This document shows positions 17,704-24,095 of a DNA stretch of 64,000 nucleotides, piece by piece. Origin of the DNA: Pseudothermotoga elfii DSM 9442 = NBRC 107921 (GTDB lineage Bacteria; Thermotogota; Thermotogae; Thermotogales; DSM-5069); assembly GCF_000504085.1 (NCBI RefSeq), contig NC_022792.1:2012001-2076000 (forward strand), in the 5' to 3' direction. The translations under genes and the position numbers were made by a program. The stretch's first letter is position 1, and the number at the start of each line of letters is the position of its first letter. The notes under the pieces were generated by a model, which was given only the letters and a program-made list of their open reading frames with translations, was not told the DNA's origin and made no database searches.

Positions 17704-18261
17704 TCATCTGCTACCGGGTTTAAATAACGGAATACCTTCTTTACACAGTGGACAGCTATCGGGTTCGTAAATTGGTAGCTGCAATCTTATCAAAGAATAA
17801 AACGGAACATTGAATGGCAACGGTTTAACAGATCGATCTACGATGCTTGCTACGCAACATAGCTGACCCTGGCATTCTTCAACAATTTGCGCAACCTCCA
17901 TTACTGAGCCACCAGTGGTGGTAACATCTTCAACAATAACTACTCTGTCTCCTTTTTCGATCTTAAAATCCCTTCTCAACTTCATTGTTCCACTCTCTCT
18001 CTCTGCAAAAATAGCCTTCACTTTTAAAGCGCGCGCGACAACATACGAAAGTATCACCCCGCCAATAGCTGGACCTATTATTACATCCGGATTATAATGT
18101 TTTACCTTTTCTGCGATCATCTCACCTATCTGGTCGCCGAAATCTGGATTTTCGAAAAGTTTTGCACACTGTATATACTTTGAAGAATGTTTCCCTGAAG
18201 ACAATAAAAAGTGCCCTTCAAGTAATGCCCCCGTTTTTCTAAGAATCTCAAGCATAGACAA
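17704..18261 (-). CDS. pyrE: Orotate phosphoribosyltransferase
   Basis: 185 residues. HFLLSSGKHSSKYIQ at the N-terminus, PAIGGVILSYVVA and the PRPP motif VVIVEDVTTTGGSV identify it. It transfers ribose phosphate from PRPP to orotate, giving OMP. The C-terminus contains CPLCKEGIP, a Cys pair found in a subset of bacterial PyrE proteins. Last gene of the pyr operon; start overlaps pyrF by 14 bases. Confidence 0.93.
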   Translation of the reverse strand: MSMLEILRKTGALLEGHFLLSSGKHSSKYIQCAKLFENPDFGDQIGEMIAEKVKHYNPDVIIGPAIGGVILSYVVARALKVKAIFAERESGTMKLRRDFKIEKGDRVVIVEDVTTTGGSVMEVAQIVEECQGQLCCVASIVDRSVKPLPFNVPFYSLIRLQLPIYEPDSCPLCKEGIPLFKPGSR

Positions 18262-18856
18262 TCCTCCTTATTCTTTCCATAGCTTCTGATGGATCTACAC
18301 TTCTGTAGACTTCTCTCCCTATTACAGCATAATCCGCAACTTGCAAAATATCTTCAAGATTAACCACATCTCTTTGATCATCCGCCTGTCTGAGCATTCT
18401 GATCCCTGCAACGAGTATTTTTGCAGGTATCTGCTTTCTCAATTTCATTGCCCACTTACCGGGTAAAACAAATGAACAACCAAGGATCTTTATAGAGTTT
18501 ATCTGGTCAAGATAATCCTCCAATTCTCCCTCGACAGAAGTTAACTTAACAACTGCAAACACGATCTTATCAGTACTTTCAAGTGCGGCTTTCAAACTGT
18601 CTACACCTGCTGCGGCATGAACTGTAAAGCCAACGATACATGGATGATCCCAGGATCTTATAGATCGTGCCACAGTAGAAGGAATATCAGCAAATTTCAA
18701 ATCGAGTATTGCTTTAAGATTTCTTTTTTCAAGCTCACCCAGAACTTGTTTTCCGCTGCACGCAAGGTTGTGACCAACTTTGACATAATCAAAACTTCCA
18801 TATCTGTCAATAAATTCAAATGGGTCTTCCATATCTAAACTTAAAACTGGTATCAC
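18248..18856 (-). CDS. pyrF: Orotidine-5'-phosphate decarboxylase
   Basis: 202 residues. The DxKxxD catalytic array is present as DLKFADIP, with an earlier VKVGHNL lysine and a C-terminal VIGREVYRS phosphate-binding segment. It decarboxylates OMP to UMP. The ATG overlaps the pyrD stop (ATGA-type). Confidence 0.93.
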   Translation of the reverse strand: MIPVLSLDMEDPFEFIDRYGSFDYVKVGHNLACSGKQVLGELEKRNLKAILDLKFADIPSTVARSIRSWDHPCIVGFTVHAAAGVDSLKAALESTDKIVFAVVKLTSVEGELEDYLDQINSIKILGCSFVLPGKWAMKLRKQIPAKILVAGIRMLRQADDQRDVVNLEDILQVADYAVIGREVYRSVDPSEAMERIRRIVYA

Positions 18857-19683
18857 TTTAACTCCCTCCTCGAAATATGTTTGGCTATTTTTGATACGAT
18901 TTTTGGATCTTTGAAGATGGCGGTTCCAATGCTTACGGCATCTGCCCCTGCTTTTATAAAATCATCCGCATCCTCTTCATTCATGATGCCACCGCCTCCT
19001 ATCACATAAAGATCGCTCACCCTATTTTTAACCTCATAAACCGCTCTCAAAGCTACCGGCTTTAGAACCGGACCGGAAAGTCCTCCTTTGATAATCTTTT
19101 TACCGATAATGTATAGAGAACGAATAGTATTTATCAAACTCAATCCCTGCCAGCCGCACTTTTTCAAAATTTCTGCCGCTGCTTCAACAAAAATTCCCTC
19201 TATTCCGATTTTTGCTATGAGAAAGCCATTAAGTTCTCTTCGAATAGACAACAATAAATTCTCCAGACCATGGATATCAGAAAGTAAACCTAGTCCACCT
19301 TTCGATACATTAGGGCATGAAAGATTAAATTCTATGGCGATAAACTTTTTTTCGAATGGCTTAATTTTTTTTGCAATCTGGAGCATTTGATCAACATCAT
19401 CACCAGAGAAACTTGCTATCACCTTTGTTTTTGCGAAAAGTTCCTCAAATTCTCCGCTGGAAAGTTGTTGTAGAAATTTTTCTAAACCGACATTTTCTAA
19501 ACCTATCGAGTTGATCAAGTAATTTTCTGTGGCAAAGAGTCTTGGCGGTGGATTGCCTTTTTTCGGAAAAAATGTTATGGTTTTGAGTGTATATGCACCT
19601 ATATATTCGGGATCTATCAATTTCAGATATTCGCCCATACCTCCAGTGCCGGATGCAATAATCAGTGGAATTTTTAAATGCAT
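18853..19683 (-). CDS. pyrD: Dihydroorotate dehydrogenase, class 1B catalytic subunit
   Basis: 276 residues, FMN TIM barrel. The active-site base is Cys123 in NLSCPNVSKGG; Cys at this position is typical of class 1 enzymes. IIASGTGG and GGGGIMNEEDA (FMN phosphate site) are also present. With PyrK next door it should be the NAD-dependent heterotetramer oxidising dihydroorotate to orotate. It overlaps pyrK by 10 bases. Confidence 0.92.
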   Translation of the reverse strand: MHLKIPLIIASGTGGMGEYLKLIDPEYIGAYTLKTITFFPKKGNPPPRLFATENYLINSIGLENVGLEKFLQQLSSGEFEELFAKTKVIASFSGDDVDQMLQIAKKIKPFEKKFIAIEFNLSCPNVSKGGLGLLSDIHGLENLLLSIRRELNGFLIAKIGIEGIFVEAAAEILKKCGWQGLSLINTIRSLYIIGKKIIKGGLSGPVLKPVALRAVYEVKNRVSDLYVIGGGGIMNEEDADDFIKAGADAVSIGTAIFKDPKIVSKIAKHISRRELK

Positions 19684-20324
19684 AACAAATCACCCCTGAA
19701 AACTGGGCCATCGACGCAAACATGTTTGATACCATCCCTTGTCTCTACAGCGCAACCCTTACAGGCACCTATGCCGCAAGCCATATACTCGTTAAGTGAT
19801 AGAAAAACCTCACCCCTGTCTTTAAGCAATTCATAGGAAACTTTCTCCATACCTTCAGAACCAACTATTAAATACCAGTCATATCCGTTCAATGATTTCA
19901 GCAATTCGGTAAATTGCTCATCGCCTATAACTACCTTAAAAGGCAATTCGACAAATGGTTTTTTCAGCGAACCTACAAAAACCTCACCTAAAAGCCTCTG
20001 CTGTAAATCAAAGGCCATGGCTACACATGCTAAGGAAACAATGATTGCGCCCCTACCAGATGGTTGGAACGGTCTGCCTAAGGGACCGTGAGCTCTGAGT
20101 ATCTTCTGTTTTGCAATGTACTCTGTGCCGGGGCCAACCACCTGTATCCCTATTGCAAGATCTCCTTTCCATCTTCCAAGGGCAAATGGCTTTCTGGTTA
20201 CTGAAGAATTCTCTATCATGATAAATTGCGTGGGCTCAAAATCAAGCTTTTCTTCAAAAGTAAATAAGTAAGAATCTTCACTGAGCCTCACCGTGTTCTT
20301 TTTAGTTAAGAAAAAATTCTCCAT
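19674..20324 (-). CDS. pyrK: Dihydroorotate dehydrogenase, electron-transfer subunit
   Basis: 216 residues. The N-terminal half is an FAD/NAD reductase-type domain (RKPFALGRW, RAHGPLGRPF). The C-terminus has the 2Fe-2S motif in CGIGACKGC with a further Cys in VCVDGPVF. It passes electrons from PyrD to NAD+. The NAD-binding half is short and diverged (IIVSLACVAMAF instead of the usual GGGxG(A/I)P-type loop), so the final acceptor is less certain than the subunit assignment. The gene overlaps pyrC by 23 bases. Confidence 0.88.
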   Translation of the reverse strand: MENFFLTKKNTVRLSEDSYLFTFEEKLDFEPTQFIMIENSSVTRKPFALGRWKGDLAIGIQVVGPGTEYIAKQKILRAHGPLGRPFQPSGRGAIIVSLACVAMAFDLQQRLLGEVFVGSLKKPFVELPFKVVIGDEQFTELLKSLNGYDWYLIVGSEGMEKVSYELLKDRGEVFLSLNEYMACGIGACKGCAVETRDGIKHVCVDGPVFRGDLLCI

Positions 20325-21417
20325 CCCAGTACACCCACTTTCCTTTCATTTTCACACCAACTATTTTTCCATTTAATTTCATTCCATCAAAAACACAGTT
20401 TCTGCCTTTACTGAAAAACTTGTTTGAATCAACAGTATAACGAGCATCCGGATCAATAAGGACTATATTATCAAGATCGAAATTAAGTCTCAGACCCATT
20501 AAATTTCCTGGAGCAATGGTCATTTTTTCTATAACTTTTTCAATGTTGCCTATAATCGTGTAAAAAGCGCTGAAAGCAATTTCTATGCCGCTTGTTCCGA
20601 AAGGAGCCCTTTCAAAATCGTCCGGTTTTTCCGGATGGGGTGCATGATCTGTTGCAAGCACATCAACAACATCATTCTCAATTGCTTTTATCAAAGTTTC
20701 TCTATCGAAATCATTGGCAAAAGGCGGGTTGACTTTGAAATTCGTATTTTTTATATCATGCATATTGAAAAACAAATGATGGGGGGTCACCTCACATGTA
20801 ATCTCTGCATATTTACGCAGATATATAATGGTCTCAATCGATCTTTGAGTACTAACGTGCTGGATATGAAACCTTTTAAAACCATATTCTAATCCAAGCA
20901 TGACATTTCTAAATATAGATATTGCCTCATTCGACACAGGACGAGTCTTATTACTCAAATTCGTTCCATCATAAAAAATCCCATCCAATTCGTGCAGTTG
21001 ACTGTGATCAAGTAAAAGATATGGCTTTTTATTTTTAAAAGCATTGAGAATTCTTCTGGTATCGTATTCAAAACCATCATTTGAATAACACAGAATCTTT
21101 CTTCCATCTGGATGAAGTTCTCCAAAGATAGAACATGCCCAGTAAAAGTCAACAATTTTATCTCTTGCAAGTTCTAAATGTTCGTGAAAAATCTGGTATG
21201 TTTCGATTGAAGGTAAAGTATTCGGCTGTATCAGGACCCTTCCAAAACCGCCAGCTATAGCTGCTTTTTGAAGCGAGGAATAATCTTCCTGACCATTCAA
21301 CCTCACATGCGTGTGGATGTCAAAAAATGTCGGACAGGCTATAAGACCCCGGGTCTTTACAGGCGTTATTATATCTACTTCATGCCATAGTTTCTTGAAT
21401 GGATCATAAGCTTTCAA
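20302..21417 (-). CDS. pyrC: Dihydroorotase
   Basis: 371 residues, amidohydrolase fold. FFDIHTHVRLNGQED carries the HxH metal ligands and the substrate Arg, IQPNT is the substrate-binding Asn, HIQHVST supplies a His, and ATDHAPHP holds the catalytic Asp. The usual first-shell Lys appears to be absent, as in several class I enzymes with a different bridging ligand. It cyclises carbamoyl-aspartate. The start is a TTG at 21417 with GAGGTGA upstream, inside the end of the leader ORF. No pyrB or carAB is in the window. Confidence 0.9.
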   Translation of the reverse strand: MKAYDPFKKLWHEVDIITPVKTRGLIACPTFFDIHTHVRLNGQEDYSSLQKAAIAGGFGRVLIQPNTLPSIETYQIFHEHLELARDKIVDFYWACSIFGELHPDGRKILCYSNDGFEYDTRRILNAFKNKKPYLLLDHSQLHELDGIFYDGTNLSNKTRPVSNEAISIFRNVMLGLEYGFKRFHIQHVSTQRSIETIIYLRKYAEITCEVTPHHLFFNMHDIKNTNFKVNPPFANDFDRETLIKAIENDVVDVLATDHAPHPEKPDDFERAPFGTSGIEIAFSAFYTIIGNIEKVIEKMTIAPGNLMGLRLNFDLDNIVLIDPDARYTVDSNKFFSKGRNCVFDGMKLNGKIVGVKMKGKWVYWDGEFFLN

Positions 21418-21535
21418 TATCGCTCACCTCACATTTTTTGCAAAATAAAAGGGGCTTAAAGCCCCTTTCAATAAAAACAACAATACCTTTATATAGATCA
21501 AAAATATTCATTTTTTTGAGATTGAAAAAAAACAT
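21404..21535 (-). CDS. Leader peptide ORF of the pyr operon (pyrL-like)
   Basis: A 43-codon ORF with an ATG at 21535 and a strong Shine-Dalgarno, AAAGGAGAG, eight bases upstream. It opens with Phe codons inside an uninterrupted run of eight T (21532-21525), continues through more U-rich codons, reads straight through the attenuator hairpin, and stops 14 bases inside pyrC. The encoded peptide has a CKKC near its end. The arrangement matches the Escherichia coli pyrBI leader, where translation closely behind a polymerase pausing at U-rich sequence (low UTP) prevents terminator folding. The role is inferred from layout only. Confidence 0.7.
   Translation of the reverse strand: MFFFNLKKMNIFDLYKGIVVFIERGFKPLLFCKKCEVSDIESL
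21437..21468 (-). terminator. Attenuator-type terminator within the pyr leader ORF
   Basis: On the minus strand AAAGGGGCTTTAAGCCCCTTT forms an 8-10 bp stem followed by TATTTTG. It lies about 67 bases after the leader ATG and 31 bases before the pyrC start. A ribosome translating the leader would sit on the hairpin and block it. Confidence 0.8.
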
Positions 21536-21570
21536 ATTAACCGCTCTCCTTTTAATTCTCAAGAAGAAAC

Positions 21571-21578
21571 TTTATCAC
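21571..21578 (-). promoter_or_regulatory. Probable pyr operon promoter
   Basis: The minus strand has TGTGATAAAG: an extended -10 of the form TGn-GATAAA, 36 bases upstream of the leader ATG. The predicted start near 21563 gives a 5' UTR of about 28 bases containing the leader Shine-Dalgarno. No clear -35. Upstream lie two copies of TGATAATTT (21616-21624 and 21631-21639 on the opposite strand) of unknown meaning. Confidence 0.4.
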
Positions 21579-21748
21579 ATTTCAAAAACTGTACTATTAC
21601 CTGAAAATAACATACAAATTATCAAATGGTAAATTATCATGAATCAACAGATAATCAGTAAATAATAATTGTTTCATTCGTTAACGAGAAGAATTTATTT
21701 AAAAATTAGAGTTCAATAAGAAGATAATTGATTGGTTTTGGTAAGTTG

Positions 21749-21781
21749 TATAATCATTATGTACCTACCCAGGTGGGTAGG
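21749..21781 (+). promoter_or_regulatory. Promoter with CsoR/RcnR-like operator
   Basis: A consensus -10 TATAAT (21749-21754) is followed, at and just after the expected start of transcription, by a perfect 7-bp inverted repeat: CCTACCC-AGGT-GGGTAGG (21764-21781). TACCC...GGGTA with a short AT/GC spacer is the pattern of CsoR-family operators (Cu(I), Ni(II) or persulfide sensors). The position would block transcription when bound. The downstream genes encode a SHOCT membrane protein and a YHS metal-binding peptide, consistent with metal control. No csoR gene is in the window. Confidence 0.65.
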
Positions 21782-21799
21782 AAGAAAGGAGGCGAGTTT

Positions 21800-22048
21800 A
21801 TGTGCTGGTGGTGGTTTGGAAGATGGAACTTTTTTAGTCACTGGAATTGGTTTGGAGCCGTAATTATGATTGTCTGGAGCATAGTAGTAATAGTTGCTGC
21901 AGCAATGTTTTTTAGATGGTTTTTTTCTTCATTTGGTGCAAATGCTATGGAAAAATCAAACAGGGCTCTGGAAATTCTTAAAGAACGTTTAGCGAAAGGT
22001 GAGATTACAGAAGAGGAATATGAAAGGCTCAAAAAAACACTGGTTTGA
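21800..22048 (+). CDS. Small membrane protein with C-terminal SHOCT domain
   Basis: About 82 residues. The N-terminus is unusually rich in Trp and Phe (MCWWWFGRWNFFSHWNWFG), followed by one membrane helix (MIVWSIVVIVAAAMFF). The tail LEILKERLAKGEITEEEYERLKKTL is a textbook SHOCT module. SHOCT domains are short helical oligomerisation motifs without enzymatic activity. I start at the ATG at 21800 with AAAGGAGG upstream; the longer open frame would begin before the promoter. First gene after the CsoR-like operator. Confidence 0.85.
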   Translation: MCWWWFGRWNFFSHWNWFGAVIMIVWSIVVIVAAAMFFRWFFSSFGANAMEKSNRALEILKERLAKGEITEEEYERLKKTLV

Positions 22049-22069
22049 ACTCAGAATAGAGGTGATATC

Positions 22070-22243
22070 ATGAAAGTCAAAGATCCTGTTTGTGGCATGA
22101 AAATAAAAATACATGAAGCTGCGGAAAAGTTTGAATATATGGGAAAAGAATATTACTTTTGCAGCAAAGAATGTTCAGAAAAGTTTAAGTCTGACCCGAA
22201 TAAATTCATCCAGCCTTCTAAAAAACATGGATGTTGTCATTGA
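22070..22243 (+). CDS. YHS-domain metal-binding small protein
   Basis: 57 residues. It starts MKVKDPVCGMKI and has YYFCSKECSEKF, giving the conserved cysteines of the YHS domain, a TRASH-like fold found in copper/heavy-metal ATPases and chaperones. The C-terminal HGCCH could bind extra metal. GAGGTGAT is six bases before the ATG. It is followed at once by a strong terminator, so it closes the CsoR-controlled transcript. Confidence 0.85.
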   Translation: MKVKDPVCGMKIKIHEAAEKFEYMGKEYYFCSKECSEKFKSDPNKFIQPSKKHGCCH

Positions 22244-22269
22244 AAAGCTGGCGCCCGCCAGCTTTTTTT
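22244..22269 (+). terminator. Intrinsic terminator after the YHS gene
   Basis: AAAGCTGGC-GCCC-GCCAGCTTT, a 9-bp perfect stem with a 4-base loop, followed by a run of seven T. It begins right after the YHS stop codon. A TATAAT at 22272-22277 directly after it may be the -10 for the next gene. Confidence 0.9.
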
Positions 22270-22316
22270 ACTATAATATTGCTGTAGTTTCAACAACAAA
22301 AACGGGAGGATCTGTT

Positions 22317-23555
22317 GTGCAAAAACATAGAGTTTTCCTGTATTCTTTTGGTTTTCTCTTTATTATCTTTGGTTTAATCACAGGTGGACTGTGGCACCCA
22401 GTAGACCTGATTGCAAATCTTTTGAAAATAATAACCGTTCCAGATTATTTGCTAACCGATTATATCGAAATTGGTGGGCTATCCGCTGCTTTCATAAATT
22501 CCGGTATCCTGATGATCACTTTCACCTGGTTTCTGCACCTCATGAAATTGCCTACCACCGGATTGTCCTTTGCTTCAATACTGACAGTTGGTGGTTTTGC
22601 CTTATTTGGAAAAAATATTTTCAATGTCTGGCCAATCTTAATAGGTGTCTTTTTATACTCTCTTTACAAACGAGAACCATTTTCAAGATACGTATACGTT
22701 GCATATTTCGGTACAGCCATAGCCCCACTCGTCACACAAATTGCGTTTTTTCTCCCTGTGAAAGGAGTCAACGAGATCCTTGTTTCATATATTGTTGCTA
22801 TAGCCATCGGATTTGTTTTGCCAGATCTCGCCGGATATTTTTTGACCACTCACAAGGGTTACAATTTATATAATGTTGGGTTTACGTGTGGCATGATCGG
22901 TATGGTTGCTGCAGCACTCCTCAGAACCTACGGCTATGAAATACCATCGCAAAAAGTCTGGTCAATCGGCAATAATATCGTTCTATCAATTTTTCTATTT
23001 TTTGTTTTTGCTTTAATGATGTACTATGGCTGGAAAATGAACAGAAAATCACTTTCGAATTATAGCAAGCTTATGAAACACTCTGGAAGATTGGTCAGTG
23101 ATTTTGTCATATTTGAGGGATTTCCGATAACACTTTTCAACATGGGATTACTCGGTTTTTCAATGACCTTCTATGTGCTGATAACCGGTAGTCAACTGAA
23201 TGGACCAACTGTGGGTGGAATTCTTACCGTAACCGGTTTTGGAGCCTTTGGAAAACATCCAAGAAATGTTCTACCAGTTTTATTCGGCATAACTATCGGA
23301 GGTCTCACGAATAAATACAGTTTATCAGACCCCAACAATGTACTTGCCGCCTTGTTTGGAACAACGCTTTCACCAATTGCCGGAGAATTTGGACCAATAT
23401 GGGGTATTATCGCTGGCTTCCTCCATATAGCTGTTGTAAACAATGTGGGATTCCTGCATGGTGGGCTCAATCTTTATAATAACGGATTTGCCGCAGGGCT
23501 TGTGGCGATGTTTTTAATTCCTTTGATAAAAGTAATCCACAAGAAGGAGGATTAA
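22317..23555 (+). CDS. DUF1576-type polytopic membrane protein
   Basis: About 412 residues with roughly ten to twelve hydrophobic helices. Two regions repeat the same pattern: a TVGGFALFGKN segment in the first half and TVTGFGAFGKHPRN in the second, each followed by a helix, and YNLYNVGFTCGM versus LNLYNNGFAAGL. The protein therefore looks like an internal duplication, as in many transporters with inverted or direct repeats. I recall such proteins as DUF1576, of unknown function. The GTG at 22317 has GGGAGGATC upstream. Its product may be a transporter, but no substrate can be inferred. Confidence 0.65.
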   Translation: MQKHRVFLYSFGFLFIIFGLITGGLWHPVDLIANLLKIITVPDYLLTDYIEIGGLSAAFINSGILMITFTWFLHLMKLPTTGLSFASILTVGGFALFGKNIFNVWPILIGVFLYSLYKREPFSRYVYVAYFGTAIAPLVTQIAFFLPVKGVNEILVSYIVAIAIGFVLPDLAGYFLTTHKGYNLYNVGFTCGMIGMVAAALLRTYGYEIPSQKVWSIGNNIVLSIFLFFVFALMMYYGWKMNRKSLSNYSKLMKHSGRLVSDFVIFEGFPITLFNMGLLGFSMTFYVLITGSQLNGPTVGGILTVTGFGAFGKHPRNVLPVLFGITIGGLTNKYSLSDPNNVLAALFGTTLSPIAGEFGPIWGIIAGFLHIAVVNNVGFLHGGLNLYNNGFAAGLVAMFLIPLIKVIHKKED

Positions 23556-23558
23556 CTC

Positions 23559-23909
23559 ATGCCAAGAAAAATTGAAATAGCAACGAAACTCTGCGCTCAA
23601 CTAATCAGGTATCTTCTGTCAAAAAACGCGAGTAACATGAGTATCAAAATTGACAACTGTGAAAGCCAACTTTCGATAGTCATAGAGTCTCGAGCACTTC
23701 TAAATAATCATGACATTGATTCTCTCAAGTCTTATCTGAAAACCGAGAGCCACGAGGAAATGGGTTATTATTACTTACCCCTGGTTGGTGAATACGGCTC
23801 GGATGAAGATATCGCCTTAATAGCAATGCTTGTAAATAAGGTAGAAATTGACTATGATAAAAATTCATCGATTCTGAGAATGAGTTTCCTCATAGGAAGA
23901 AATAAATAA
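23559..23909 (+). CDS. Conserved-looking hypothetical protein
   Basis: 116 residues, soluble, no signal peptide. Begins MPRKIEIATKLCAQLIRYLLSK and ends with a strand-rich region (VEIDYDKNSSILRMSFLIGR). It has an ATG with AGGAGG upstream, and only three bases separate it from the DUF1576 gene, so they form an operon. A single helical head with two or three strands slightly resembles small anti-sigma or histidine-kinase ATPase fragments, but I do not recognise the family and assign no function. Confidence 0.6.
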   Translation: MPRKIEIATKLCAQLIRYLLSKNASNMSIKIDNCESQLSIVIESRALLNNHDIDSLKSYLKTESHEEMGYYYLPLVGEYGSDEDIALIAMLVNKVEIDYDKNSSILRMSFLIGRNK

Positions 23910-24053
23910 CACAATTTTGATAAAAAACTAATCCTGCAAGCCCTTCTGATACAAGCCAGATTGTCACAGGTACAGCATTTAATTTGCATGGGTTTGGTCA
24001 CAGATTTGCGAAAAATCAGCTGCGAATTTGGGATTATTTATATATCAGTGTGA

Positions 24054-24059
24054 TATAAT
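24054..24059 (+). promoter_or_regulatory. Probable promoter of the family-5 ABC transporter operon
   Basis: A consensus TATAAT preceded by GTGTGA lies 36 bases before the substrate-binding-protein start. The Shine-Dalgarno GGGGAGGGAAGG follows. A -35 is not clear; TTGGGA is 18-20 bases too far to be certain. Confidence 0.45.
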
Positions 24060-24095
24060 ACACGCTAAGAAAACTCTTATCGGGGAGGGAAGGGT

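Noticed and set aside
23910-24095. Possible small gene between the DUF1576 partner and the binding protein
   Set aside because: No open frame of reasonable length with a ribosome-binding site. The region holds only the downstream promoter.
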